NCBI RefSeq assembly: GCF_011682055.1
Contig: NZ_JAAQOM010000002.1
Coordinates: 372,001 to 436,000 of the forward strand
DNA from: Telluria antibiotica
GTDB lineage: Bacteria > Pseudomonadota > Gammaproteobacteria > Burkholderiales > Burkholderiaceae_D
Reading direction: 5' to 3'
Length of the DNA stretch: 64,000 bases
The translations under genes and the position numbers were made by a program. Below are positions 9,005 to 17,690 of this stretch, piece after piece. The notes under the pieces are model-generated. The model saw only the letters and a list, made by a program, of their open reading frames with translations, was not told the origin of the DNA and searched no databases. Positions within the stretch are counted from its first letter, which is position 1. The number at the start of each line of letters is the position of its first letter.

Positions 9005-11056
9005 TCATGCCGCCAGCGCGACGGCCAGGTCGCCGGCGGCCAGTGGCTGCATCGACGCGAGCCGGATGCGGTACAGCGCGTCTCCCCATTCGTGGCGCAG
9101 GCCCGGATCGGTGAGCGCAATGCGCTCGACCTCCGCGCGCAGCACGCGCGCGTCGAAGCGCAGGCTTACCGTGCGGCCGCCGGCCACCGGCAGCGCGAGC
9201 ACGCCGCCCTGCGCGGGGTCGGGCCGGCGCGGCGTCATGAAGACGAGTGACACGGGCGCGGGACGGGACAGCGCGAACGTCTCGCGCAAGTTCACGACGC
9301 CGGCGCCCGCCCCTCGATCGAGCGCGACACTGCGCACCCACGTCCGGATGCCCGCCTCGGGACCGAACGCCGTCGCCAGTTCCATCGTCATGCCCGTGCG
9401 CGCGGTGTCGTCGTCGACGCGCACGCGGCTCGCCCGGTCACGCGCGTCGCGCCCCCGCTCCATCCGCCCATCCACGAGCGGCACGTTGTGGAAGGCCGAC
9501 TGCATGGTCCAGATGGTGTAGCGGTCCTTGCCGAACGTCTTCGCCGTATAGGCTTCGACACCCGGGTCGACGAACACGGGCAGCCCGTCGTGGAAGACGA
9601 TGAAGCTGCCGGAATCGTGGTGCCCGTGGCTGCGCGCGTTCGACGCGGCCTGCACGGCGACAAAGAAGCCCTGCGCCGATCCGCCCTGCGCCCGCGCCGT
9701 CATCAGGCCGAGGTCCGGATACCACGCCGCGCGCGGCAGCGCGTCGCTGCCGACCGTCGCACGCATGCGCGCGACTTCCAGCACGTCGGCGACGTCGCGC
9801 GCGAGCCGGCCCTGGTCCGACAGCGTGATGCCGCGCGCCCCCGCGCGGAACGCGCCGAACGCGGCCAGGTCGGCATCGCCGGTCGCGCGGCCGAAGCGGT
9901 GCAGCAGCGCCGGCGAATGATGGACCTGCGCATGCGCGTCGCCATAGTTCACAAACCAGTCGCCGGCCACGTGCACGTCCAGCACGTAATGACCCATGCG
10001 CCGCACGAACGGATCGGACGTGAGACGCACGGCGCCCGCCAGCGCCGAGGTGAGACGCACGGCGCCCGCCAGCGCCGAGTCGAGCGCCATCAGACAATCG
10101 AGATAAGGCCCGGCGGACATCGTCCAGTAGCTGGGGCCCTCCTCGCACGCGCCGTCGTCCGAATAATCTTCCAGGAAGCGATCGAGGCAGCCGCAGATCT
10201 TCAACGTCGCGGCGATGCGACGTTCCGGGTCCGGCTCCAGCAGCAGGTTCGCCTCCAGCCAGCTCGATGCGATCCACGACGTCCAGTTGTTCAGCGGTTC
10301 CTTGCGGTCCTTCAGCCCCATCCACTTGAAGTCGTCGCGCTGCCAGCCGGGATCGAGGAGGCGGCGCTTCACTTCCGCCGCGATGCGCTCCTGGACCTGC
10401 GGCGACACGGCGCGCAGTTGCGTCCCGACGAGGTAGTGGACGTAGGCCAGCGTCACGCCCGTCTCGGCCGCGAACAGGTCGATGACGGGCTCCGCCGCAT
10501 CGGGCAGCCCGACGCCGCGCTTCTGCATGCCGGTGTGGGCCGGCAGGCCCCAGAAGGTTTCCTCGCACACGTGCCAGACGCCGTCCGCGATCGCGTGCAG
10601 GTAGCGGCCCTGCCCCTGCACGCACTCGGCCAGCACGAGGCCCGCCAGGCGGCTGCGCCGCTCGAAATAGCGCTGTTCGTAATGCGTGCGGTTGCCGGTG
10701 TCCGCGAACTCCAGGAACAGGCTCGCGGGCAACTGGGGCCAGTCCGCGCCCAGCCATGCGTCGGCCCGGGCGACCAGCGCCGCGGCCACGTCGGCCGGCA
10801 CTTGCGCCCACGCGGCGCGGTCGCCCGCCTGCGGGTAGGGACGCCATGCGGACGCCGGCAGCAGGCGGCGCCTGAGCAGGCCCTCGTCGACGACGGTGCG
10901 CAGGTAGCGCTTGGGCACGCGCGCCGGCTGTGCCGCGCCGGCCGGCGTATCCGGCGTATCCGGCGTGGCCGCGAGCGGGACGGCCGCCCCCGGACGCGCC
11001 GCGCCCAACGCGGCCAGCGCGCCGAAGCCGCGGGCCAGCGCCTCCCTTCGGTTCAT
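9005..11056 (-). CDS. Heparinase II/III-family polysaccharide lyase
   Basis: A 683-aa exported protein with the alpha/alpha-toroid plus beta-sandwich layout of heparinase II/III-like lyases (PL12/15/17/21 relatives). A twin-arginine-like leader (MNRREALARGFGALAALG) ends near residue 25. The central part has NNWTSWIASSWLEA and CEEGPSYWTMSAG; the C-terminal half has the family signature SHGHHDSGSFIVFHDG followed by VDPGVEAY, the likely metal and catalytic region. Cleavage by beta-elimination would yield unsaturated ends, which the downstream GH105 enzyme could remove. Residues about 327-346 hold an exact duplication (ALAGAVRLTS twice), described separately. The substrate is an acidic polysaccharide; which one is not clear. 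Confidence 0.85.
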   Translation of the reverse strand: MNRREALARGFGALAALGAARPGAAVPLAATPDTPDTPAGAAQPARVPKRYLRTVVDEGLLRRRLLPASAWRPYPQAGDRAAWAQVPADVAAALVARADAWLGADWPQLPASLFLEFADTGNRTHYEQRYFERRSRLAGLVLAECVQGQGRYLHAIADGVWHVCEETFWGLPAHTGMQKRGVGLPDAAEPVIDLFAAETGVTLAYVHYLVGTQLRAVSPQVQERIAAEVKRRLLDPGWQRDDFKWMGLKDRKEPLNNWTSWIASSWLEANLLLEPDPERRIAATLKICGCLDRFLEDYSDDGACEEGPSYWTMSAGPYLDCLMALDSALAGAVRLTSALAGAVRLTSDPFVRRMGHYVLDVHVAGDWFVNYGDAHAQVHHSPALLHRFGRATGDADLAAFGAFRAGARGITLSDQGRLARDVADVLEVARMRATVGSDALPRAAWYPDLGLMTARAQGGSAQGFFVAVQAASNARSHGHHDSGSFIVFHDGLPVFVDPGVEAYTAKTFGKDRYTIWTMQSAFHNVPLVDGRMERGRDARDRASRVRVDDDTARTGMTMELATAFGPEAGIRTWVRSVALDRGAGAGVVNLRETFALSRPAPVSLVFMTPRRPDPAQGGVLALPVAGGRTVSLRFDARVLRAEVERIALTDPGLRHEWGDALYRIRLASMQPLAAGDLAVALAA
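10020..10079. repeat. Exact 30-bp tandem duplication inside the lyase gene
   Basis: GTGAGACGCACGGCGCCCGC plus ten more bases occurs twice back to back (10020-10049 and 10050-10079) without a mismatch. It keeps the reading frame and adds ten residues, so the protein reads SALAGAVRLTS then ALAGAVRLTS. A perfect copy points to a recent slippage event. Confidence 0.95.
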
Positions 11057-11101
11057 GTCGTCTCCCTGGTGTGGTCATGTCCGGCTTCGCGTTCTTGCCG
11101 G

Positions 11102-11119
11102 GTGAGACAACGTTACCAC
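11102..11119. promoter_or_regulatory. LacI-type operator upstream of the lyase-GH105 operon
   Basis: GTGAGACAACGTTACCAC contains the ACGTTACCAC half-site identical to that at 4851-4860, with a weaker left half. On the minus strand the half-site follows CTATTGTCATTTGCTAAG, similar in sequence and spacing to the stretch before the TonB receptor operator. It lies 46 bp upstream of the lyase start. A second, degenerate match (GTGGTAACGATGCC) is at 11185-11198. Confidence 0.55.
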
Positions 11120-11219
11120 TCGACTTAGCAAATGACAATAGCTTTTCGATCAAGACGATGGTCGAATGAGAGCGGGCACCCGGCGTGGTAACGATGCCAT
11201 GGCGGCACCGCGGCGGCCG

Positions 11220-12236
11220 TTACGCTGCCGGCGCGGGTCCCGTGGAGTCTCGCACGACGAGGCGTGCGGGCAATTCGATGCGGAAGCCTTCGGCACGGCC
11301 GCTGCGCATCGCGTCGACCAGCTCCGCGACGGCCCGCACGGCGATCTCGTTCAACGGCTGGCGTACGGTCGTCAGCTTCGGATGGACGACGGCGGCGCGG
11401 ATCACGTCGTCGAAGCCGACCACGGACACGTCGTCCGGGACCTTCAGGCCGGCGCTGGATATGGCGTCCATCGCGCCGAACGCCATCGCGTCGTTGGCGG
11501 CGAAGATGGCGGTGGGCGGCGCGGGCAGTTTCAACAACGCCTGCGTCTGCTCGAAGCCGCTGGCGTCGTTGAAGTCGCCCTGGCGCACGTACGCGGGGTC
11601 GACGGCGATGCCCGCGCCACGCAAGGCATCCTCGTAGCCGCGCTGGCGCTCCTCGCTCTGGCCGGTGAACGACGTGCCGGCGATGAACGCGATGCGACGG
11701 TGGCCGAACCCGAGCAGGTGGTCGACGGCGCTTTTCGCCGCGAGCCGGTTGGAGCCGAGGACGACGGGCAGGTCGATGGGACGGGCGGCAAAACTCACCA
11801 GCACGCACGGCGCATGGGCCCTCTCCAGCTTGACGAGCAGGCCGTCGTTCGCATCGGGCAGGATCAGCAGCAGGCCGTCGCACAGCTTGCGCAGCATCTC
11901 GGCCGTGCCGGCGCGGCGCGCGTCGTCGAAATGGTCGGCATTGAAGACGATGAGGTCGAAGCCGAGGCGCCGCGCTTCGTCGTTGATGGCGGACAGGAGC
12001 TCGTGCATGACGAGTGAGCGGAAGCCGTTGACGAAGACGCCGATCAGGCTCGAATTCCCGCCTCGCATCTTCTGGGCGATCATGTCCGGCGTATAGTCCA
12101 GTTTCGCGGCCGCCGCGAGCACGCGCTCGCGCGTCTCCTTCGCGACGCGCCCCACGCCGCGCAGCGCGCGCGACGCCGTGATCAACGACACACCCGCCTC
12201 TTCGGCCACTTCCGTCAACGTACTGGTTTTGCCCAT
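11220..12236 (-). CDS. LacI family transcriptional regulator (second paralogue)
   Basis: A 338-aa LacI/GalR regulator. Residues 5-27 form the helix-turn-helix (LTEVAEEAGVSLITASRALRG), then the hinge and a sugar-binding domain with IGVFVNGFRSLVMHELL, FIAGTSFTGQSEERQRGYEDAL and VPDDVSVVGFDDV. It is co-oriented with the lyase-GH105 operon and lies 163 bp upstream of it, and it is strongly similar to the regulator at 5055. A GGTAACGTT half-site (12275-12284) sits in its own upstream region, so it may be autoregulated. It is the best candidate for the factor binding the three shared operator sites. Confidence 0.92.
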   Translation of the reverse strand: MGKTSTLTEVAEEAGVSLITASRALRGVGRVAKETRERVLAAAAKLDYTPDMIAQKMRGGNSSLIGVFVNGFRSLVMHELLSAINDEARRLGFDLIVFNADHFDDARRAGTAEMLRKLCDGLLLILPDANDGLLVKLERAHAPCVLVSFAARPIDLPVVLGSNRLAAKSAVDHLLGFGHRRIAFIAGTSFTGQSEERQRGYEDALRGAGIAVDPAYVRQGDFNDASGFEQTQALLKLPAPPTAIFAANDAMAFGAMDAISSAGLKVPDDVSVVGFDDVIRAAVVHPKLTTVRQPLNEIAVRAVAELVDAMRSGRAEGFRIELPARLVVRDSTGPAPAA

Positions 12237-12274
12237 CCCGATCCCGTTCCCCCGCCCTGCGGGCGCACGGGTTC

Positions 12275-12284
12275 AACGTTACCT
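12275..12284. promoter_or_regulatory. Possible autoregulatory LacI half-site
   Basis: AACGTTACCT (GGTAACGTT on the coding strand) lies 39 bp upstream of the second lacI start and matches the half-site at 4851 and 11110. The partner half (GGTTC) is weak, so this is a tentative site supported mainly by its recurrence. Confidence 0.35.
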
Positions 12285-12345
12285 CATCGATGTCGAACAG
12301 GCAAGGCCAACGGCCGCTGGGGCGTCGTTGGCAGTGGTGCCTGGC

Positions 12346-12468
12346 GCTCGGTTCCGCGGCGTCGCGAGCCGCTACCTGATCAATTACTCGGGCTGGCAAC
12401 GAGTGCTCGACGTGAGACGACTGACGACGCCGGCGCACCTGCTCTGCGCTGCCGTTCAGCTCGGCTAA
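12346..12468 (+). pseudogene. C-terminal relic of a DDE transposase (IS1595/ISXO2-like)
   Basis: An open stretch ending in TAA at 12466 reads RFRGVASRYLINYSGWQRVLD followed by RRLTTPAHLLCAAVQLG. This resembles the C-terminal tail of IS1595-group transposases (pattern RFxGVATxYLxNYLGWRxxLD). No catalytic domain, start codon or terminal repeat remains. It lies in the 337-bp gap between the second lacI and the ABC operon; the rest of the gap (12469-12573) is AT-rich and contains a TTGACA -35-like hexamer at 12538-12543 and nothing else I recognise. The resemblance is from memory of the family and is short. Confidence 0.45.
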
Positions 12469-12573
12469 ATGGCGGCGTCACCGAATTATCGCGAACACAG
12501 GCGTTAAAAAATATATACGCCCCCACACTTTTAATAATTGACAAGTTGTTGTTATGCAGGAAATACTTTCCAC

Positions 12574-13245
12574 ATGATCGAACTCAGCGCCATCCGCAAG
12601 ACCTACCGCCTGGGCGGCACCGACATCCACGCCCTCGACGGCATCGACCTGCACGTGGCGCAGGGCGAATTCGTCGCCGTGATGGGGCCGTCCGGTTCCG
12701 GCAAGTCGACGCTGCTGAACGTCCTCGGCGGCCTCGACCGCCCCGACAGCGGCCGCTACCGCCTCGCGGACGACGAACTCAGCGCCCTCGACGACGATGC
12801 CGCGTCCGCCGTGCGCAACCGCCGCATCGGCTTCGTGTTCCAGTCCTTTCATTTGCTGCCCCGCCTCACCGTGCTGGAAAACGTGCTGCTGCCCCAGCGC
12901 TACGCGCGCCAGCCCGACCCCGCGGCACCCGCGCGCGCACGGGCGCTGCTGGAACGCATCGGCCTGGGCCGGCGCCTCGATCACCTGCCGGGCCAGTTGT
13001 CCGGCGGCCAGTTGCAGCGCGCCGCCATCGCCCGCGCCCTGCTGAACGAACCGGACGTGCTGCTGGCGGACGAACCGACGGGCAACCTGGATTCGGCCAG
13101 CGCCGCCGACGTGATGACCCTGCTGCGCGAACTGCACGCGGGCGGCCAGACCCTCGTCCTCGTCACCCACGATCCGGCGATCGCGGCCAGCGCACAGCGC
13201 ACGATCCACCTGCGGGACGGCCGCGTGGCCGCGGACCAGCCGTGA
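12574..13245 (+). CDS. ABC transporter ATP-binding protein, MacB/LolD type
   Basis: The ATPase of a MacAB/LolCDE-like exporter, 223 aa, cytoplasmic. Walker A is GPSGSGKSTLLN, the Q-loop is FVFQSFHLLPRL, the ABC signature is LSGGQLQR, Walker B is VLLADEPTGNLD, and the switch His is in LVLVTHD. The ATG at 12574 has AGGAA upstream and removes twelve unsupported residues. A TTGACA at 12538 lies close upstream. It heads a four-gene operon; its TGA overlaps the GTG of the next gene (GTGA). Confidence 0.93.
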   Translation: MIELSAIRKTYRLGGTDIHALDGIDLHVAQGEFVAVMGPSGSGKSTLLNVLGGLDRPDSGRYRLADDELSALDDDAASAVRNRRIGFVFQSFHLLPRLTVLENVLLPQRYARQPDPAAPARARALLERIGLGRRLDHLPGQLSGGQLQRAAIARALLNEPDVLLADEPTGNLDSASAADVMTLLRELHAGGQTLVLVTHDPAIAASAQRTIHLRDGRVAADQP

Positions 13246-15188
13246 CGCGCCGCACGCTCATCCTGCTCGGCGCGGCCCCGGTGCTGGCGCTCGCCCTCGG
13301 CGCCGTCGCGACACGTGCCGGCACGGCCGCGCCGCCCGCCGCCGCCCGTCCCGTGCTGGTGACGGGCGAAGTGGAAGCCGTCGATTCGCAGACCATCTTC
13401 GTGCCGCCGTCGAACAGCTCGCCGCTGATCCTCCGTAACTTCCCGCCCGAAGGCACACAGGTCAGGAAGGGCGACGTCGTGCTGCGTATCGAGTCGGGCG
13501 GCGCCACCAACGTCGACCAGTTGCGCACGGACCTGGAGCGTGCCCGCGCCCGCGCCGACAGCGAGGTCGCGACCCTGGAAGTCGCCGCCGTCGAAGCGGA
13601 GAAGGCGCTCGTCAGCGCGCAGGCCGCGCTGGACAAGGCGAAGGTCGACGCGGCCCTGCCCCGCCAGCAGATCGGGGCGCTCGACTACGACCGCCACCAG
13701 GCCGAACTGGACCACGCCACGCGCGACCTCACGATCAAGCGGGACGGGCTGCGCAATGCCCGCGACGCCGTCGCGCGCCGCAAGGAGGACGGCGCGCTCG
13801 AAGTCAAGAAGCTCCAGATCAACGAGGCGTTCCAGCTCGCGCAACTGGCCCAGGCCGAAGTGCGCGCCACGCGCGACGGCGTCGTCGTCCACGGCTACGG
13901 CATGTTCAACGGCGAGCGCCTGGACGAAGGCTCGACGGCCTGGCCGGGCAACGCGGCCGGCACGGTGGCGGGCGACGGCCGCATGGTCGTCACGGCGTGG
14001 GTGCTCGAAGCGGACCGACCGTACCTGCGCGAAGGCCAGGCAGTCGGCCTGCGCTTCGACGCGCTGCCCGGCGTCGCGCTGGCCGGCAAGGTCGCCACGA
14101 TCACGAGCGCGCCGGAAGCCCGTCCGCGCTGGGGCCAGGGCCGCTATTTCCGTGCCACGGTCGCCCTGCCCGACGGCCATGGCCTGCCGCTCGTCGCGGG
14201 CATGAGCGTGCTGGTCGAACCGCTGGCGACGGGCGCGCGCGTCGCCGCGGCGGCGCCTGCGAAGACGAGTACGGCCGCGCTGACGATCGAAGGCGAGATC
14301 GCGTCGCGCCGCACGATGCCGATATCGCCGCCCTCGATCCCGCACGTGTGGCAATACAAGCTGGCGCTGCTCGCGCCCGAAGGGATGATGGTGCAGGCGG
14401 GGCAGCCCATCGCCGTGTTCGAGTCCATCGAGGTGATGAACCGCCTGATGACGCTGCAGGGCACGCTGAAGGAACGCGAGCGGGCGCTGGACAAGCTGCA
14501 GCTCGACCAGGCCGAGGCCGACCGCGCCGGCGCGCTGGCACTGGCCGAGGCCGCGAGCAATGCGGACAAGGCGGCGCGCAAGGCCAGCCTGCCGAAGGAA
14601 TTGGTCCGCCGTGTCGACTACGACAAGTTCGTCATCGAGCGCGCGGAAAAGGCCCGGCTAGCGCAGCTGGCGCAGACCCAGTACGAAGCGCAGCAGCGCG
14701 CGCGCAAGGCCGAGCGGGCGGGCCTGCTGTCGGAAGCGGCGCAGATGCGCAGCCAGATCGCCGCGCTCGCGAAAGGCCAGGCCGCGCTGACCGTCACGGC
14801 GCCGCGGCCGGGACTCGTGCTGCACCGGATCGGCTTCGACGGCGCCAAGTTCAGCGTCGGCAGCCAGGTGTGGATGGGCCTGTCCGTCGCCACCTTGGCC
14901 GACCCGACGCAGCTCGGCATCGACGCCAAGGTCCCGGAAGCGCAGGCGGCCGCCGTGCAGGTGGGCCAGGCCGCCCGGGTCACCGTGACGGGCACGCGCC
15001 AGGCCCTGGCGGCGCACGTCACGACGCTGGGACGTGCCTTTCACGGCAAGTCGGCGACGCAGGCGGCCGTCGTGCGCGACGTCCAGCTCGAATTCGACAC
15101 GCCGCCGCGCGACCTGAAGCCGGGCGCCGCCGTCCAGGTGGAATTGCTGCCCGGCGCCGTACGCCGACTCGCGAGTACCCAGCCATGA
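13242..15188 (+). CDS. Tandem double-module HlyD-type periplasmic adaptor
   Basis: A 648-aa membrane-fusion protein that starts at GTG 13242, overlapping the ATPase stop. An N-terminal signal or anchor helix (LILLGAAPVLALALGAVA) is followed by two successive adaptor-like modules. Module 1 spans about residues 40-325 with a split lipoyl motif (GTQVRKGDVVLRIES ... ATRDGVVVHGY), a long coiled coil (about 88-190) and a barrel. Module 2 spans about 345-640 with GMMVQAGQPIAVFESIE, a second coiled coil (about 395-505) and VTAPRPGLVLHRIGFDGAKFSVG. Ordinary HlyD/MacA adaptors have one module of 350-420 aa. A separate single-module adaptor gene follows with ATGA overlap. Cargo is unknown. Confidence 0.85.
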   Translation: MTRRTLILLGAAPVLALALGAVATRAGTAAPPAAARPVLVTGEVEAVDSQTIFVPPSNSSPLILRNFPPEGTQVRKGDVVLRIESGGATNVDQLRTDLERARARADSEVATLEVAAVEAEKALVSAQAALDKAKVDAALPRQQIGALDYDRHQAELDHATRDLTIKRDGLRNARDAVARRKEDGALEVKKLQINEAFQLAQLAQAEVRATRDGVVVHGYGMFNGERLDEGSTAWPGNAAGTVAGDGRMVVTAWVLEADRPYLREGQAVGLRFDALPGVALAGKVATITSAPEARPRWGQGRYFRATVALPDGHGLPLVAGMSVLVEPLATGARVAAAAPAKTSTAALTIEGEIASRRTMPISPPSIPHVWQYKLALLAPEGMMVQAGQPIAVFESIEVMNRLMTLQGTLKERERALDKLQLDQAEADRAGALALAEAASNADKAARKASLPKELVRRVDYDKFVIERAEKARLAQLAQTQYEAQQRARKAERAGLLSEAAQMRSQIAALAKGQAALTVTAPRPGLVLHRIGFDGAKFSVGSQVWMGLSVATLADPTQLGIDAKVPEAQAAAVQVGQAARVTVTGTRQALAAHVTTLGRAFHGKSATQAAVVRDVQLEFDTPPRDLKPGAAVQVELLPGAVRRLASTQP

Positions 15189-16432
15189 CCGATCCGATGC
15201 CACGCCTCCGCCCGCGCACCGCCGCCGCCCTGGCCGCGTACCTTTCCGCGTACCTGGCCATCCTTGGCCTGCTCTCCGGTTGCGACAGGTCGGCGTCGTC
15301 CGCCGGTCCCGCCGAAACCCTCGCCCCGCGCGCGTGGCAGGAAACGCTGGAAGCCGACGGCGAGATCAAGGCCGCCGCCAGCACGCCGCTCACGGTGCCC
15401 GGCAGCGGCTGGACGAGCCGGGTGCTCGTCGACATGGTTCCCGACGGCAGCAGCGTCAGGAAGGGCGAGGTCGTCGCCCGCTTCGACGCGCCGCAGGCTA
15501 GGTCCGACCTGTCGCAGGCCGACCTCGAACTGCTGCGCAAGACGCTGGCCGAGGAAGCCAACCGCGCAAGCGCGGCCGTCGAACAGGGCGTCCTCGCCGG
15601 CGACCGCGCGAAGGTCGAGAACGACCTGGCCCTGTCGCGCCGCTATGCCAACGTCGACCTGTCCGTGTTCGCCCGCAACACGATCCTCGACGCGCTGGCC
15701 GACGTCGGTTTCCTCACGCAGAAACGCACGTACCTGGACTGGAAAGGCGGCCAGGTCAAGGCGCGCACCGCCGCGCAGGACGCCGTGCTGCGCTCGCAGC
15801 GCGACAGCGTGCTGCAGAACGCCGCGCAGCAGCGCAGCAGCCTCGCGGCGCTGGCACTGGTGGCGCCGCACGACGGCGTGTTCCTGCAGGCGGCGCGCTG
15901 GGACGGCGCCAAGGCGCAAGTGGGCGCGCCGCAGATGGCGGGCGAGCCGTTCGGCACCCTGCCCGACCTGGACCAGCTCGTGGCGCACTTCAGCGTCGCC
16001 GAGCGCCAGGCCGATGGACTCAAGCCGGGCCTGCCCGTGCGCGTGCGGCTCGCGGGCACGGGGACGGAGCTCGACCTCGTCGTGACGCGCGTCGGCAGCA
16101 GCGCCAGCATCGTGTCGCAGGAGTCGCCCGTGAAGTACAGCGACTTCGACGCCGCCATCGCGACGGACCAGGCGCGCAAGCTGGGCCTCACGCCGGGCCA
16201 GGCGCTGCACGGCACGGTGCGCCTCGTGTCCCGCGCGTCCGCGCTGACGGTGCCGAACATCGCGCTCGTGCAGGACGGCGGCGCGTATGCCGTGTACACG
16301 GACGACGGGGGCCGCAGCGTGAAGCGCAAGGTCGAACTGGGCCAGCGCGGCCCCGTGCGCAGTGAAATCAGGAGCGGCCTCGCGCCCGGCGCACGCGTCG
16401 TGCTGCTGCCGCCGAAAGAGAGCAAGTCATGA
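15185..16432 (+). CDS. HlyD/MacA-type periplasmic adaptor lipoprotein
   Basis: A 415-aa single-module membrane-fusion protein. The hydrophobic leader ends in the lipobox LLSGC (about residue 32). A biotinyl-lipoyl-like segment (VPDGSSVRKGEVVARFDAPQ) leads into a coiled coil (about 100-210), the return lipoyl half (LVAPHDGVFLQAARWDGAKAQVG) and beta-barrel plus membrane-proximal domains to the C-terminus. It overlaps its neighbours on both sides by four bases (ATGA), indicating translational coupling. Together with the preceding double adaptor it gives the complex three adaptor modules encoded in two proteins. Confidence 0.88.
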   Translation: MTDPMPRLRPRTAAALAAYLSAYLAILGLLSGCDRSASSAGPAETLAPRAWQETLEADGEIKAAASTPLTVPGSGWTSRVLVDMVPDGSSVRKGEVVARFDAPQARSDLSQADLELLRKTLAEEANRASAAVEQGVLAGDRAKVENDLALSRRYANVDLSVFARNTILDALADVGFLTQKRTYLDWKGGQVKARTAAQDAVLRSQRDSVLQNAAQQRSSLAALALVAPHDGVFLQAARWDGAKAQVGAPQMAGEPFGTLPDLDQLVAHFSVAERQADGLKPGLPVRVRLAGTGTELDLVVTRVGSSASIVSQESPVKYSDFDAAIATDQARKLGLTPGQALHGTVRLVSRASALTVPNIALVQDGGAYAVYTDDGGRSVKRKVELGQRGPVRSEIRSGLAPGARVVLLPPKESKS

Positions 16433-17664
16433 ACCGGGCACTCATCCTGGAAGCCGTCGCCGAACTCCGGCGGCGCAAGCTGCGCACGGGCCTCACCTTG
16501 CTGGGCATGATCTTCGGCGTGGGCGCCATCGTCGCGATGCTGGCCGTCGGCGAAGGCAGCAAGCGCGAAGCGCTGCGTCTCGTCGCGGAACTCGGCCTCG
16601 ACAACGTACTCGTCGAGAGCAAGGGCATCGATGCCGAACAGTTGAAGGACGTGCGCACCCGCTCGCTGGGCCTGTCGGCGGCCGACGGCGCGGCCGCGCT
16701 GGCCGTCGTGCCGGGCGCGCGCTCCGTGGCGCTGAAAAAGGAGATCAAGGTCGACCAGCTCGTCGTCGGCGACCGGGTCGTGAGCGGCCGCGCGTTCGCC
16801 GTGTCGCCCGCCTATGCGGACCACGGCGGCCTGGCGCTGAACGCCGGCCGCTGGCTGAATCCCGCCGACGCCGCCACGCTGGCCCCAGTCTGCGTGCTGG
16901 GCGCGCGCCTCGCGCATACGCTGTTCGGCGCCGTGCCGGCAGTCGGCCAGCACGTCAAGGTGAACCACGTGTGGCTGCAGGTCGTGGGCGTCCTCGCCGA
17001 CCGCACGCCGAGTAAGGCCGAATTCGAGGGCGTCAAGCTGGGGCTCGACGACGAGCGCCTGTTCGTGCCGTGGGAAACGGCGCGGGCGCGCTTCAACTTC
17101 CGCCGCATCGAGGACGAAGTGGACGGCATCAGCGTGCGCCTGGACGGTCACGTCGCGCCGGACGCCGCGGCCCGCGTGCTGCAGGCGCTGATCAACCAGC
17201 GCCACGGCGGCGTCGACGACACGAACCTCATCGTGCCGATGGGCCTGTATCGCCAGAACCAGCAGACGCAGCGCATCTTCACCATCGTCATGAGTTCGAT
17301 CGCCGCCGTGTCGCTGCTGGTGGGCGGCATCGGCATCATGAACATCATGCTCGCGAACGTGCTGGAACGGCGCCGCGAGATCGGCCTGAAGCGGGCGCTC
17401 GGTGCGCGCCGCCGCGACGTCGTCGAACAATTCCTCGCCGAGGCGCTCGTGATCGCCGTCAGCGGCGCCGCGCTGGGCCTCGTGCTGGGCGCCGTCGCGG
17501 CGTACAGCATCGCCGCACTGGCCGGGTGGTCGGTGGCGTGGTCGCCCCTTGCCCTGCTGTCGGCCGTGCTGCTGTGCGTGGCGGTGGGACTCGGTTTCGG
17601 CGTGTATCCCGCGCGCCAGGCGGCGGCGCTCGATCCGATCGCCGCGCTGCGCAGCGACGGTTAG
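16429..17664 (+). CDS. MacB-type FtsX-fold ABC permease
   Basis: The 411-aa permease of the exporter. TM1 (GLTLLGMIFGVGAIVAMLAVG, about 23-43) is followed by a large periplasmic MacB-PCD domain (about 50-270) and three C-terminal helices of the FtsX domain with the signature VGGIGIMNIMLANVLERRREIGLKRALGA. Unlike E. coli MacB, the ATPase is a separate gene at the operon start. The protein is of typical length. Likely role: export of a macrolide-like compound, peptide or lipid; the sequence does not decide. Confidence 0.92.
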   Translation: MNRALILEAVAELRRRKLRTGLTLLGMIFGVGAIVAMLAVGEGSKREALRLVAELGLDNVLVESKGIDAEQLKDVRTRSLGLSAADGAAALAVVPGARSVALKKEIKVDQLVVGDRVVSGRAFAVSPAYADHGGLALNAGRWLNPADAATLAPVCVLGARLAHTLFGAVPAVGQHVKVNHVWLQVVGVLADRTPSKAEFEGVKLGLDDERLFVPWETARARFNFRRIEDEVDGISVRLDGHVAPDAAARVLQALINQRHGGVDDTNLIVPMGLYRQNQQTQRIFTIVMSSIAAVSLLVGGIGIMNIMLANVLERRREIGLKRALGARRRDVVEQFLAEALVIAVSGAALGLVLGAVAAYSIAALAGWSVAWSPLALLSAVLLCVAVGLGFGVYPARQAAALDPIAALRSDG

Positions 17665-17682
17665 CCCGGCCGGGCGGCCGGG
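17665..17682. terminator. GC hairpin between convergent genes
   Basis: CCCGGCC-GGGC-GGCCGGG forms a perfect 7-bp stem directly after the permease stop and 8 bp before the convergent mutarotase stop. There is no T-run, so it is a candidate bidirectional barrier rather than a clear intrinsic terminator. Confidence 0.4.
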
Positions 17683-17690
17683 CCGGGACG

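Noticed and set aside
12538-12573. An earlier TTG start for the ABC ATPase
   Set aside because: It lies on the TTGACA promoter-like hexamer and adds residues not found in the family; ATG 12574 starts the conserved N-terminus.
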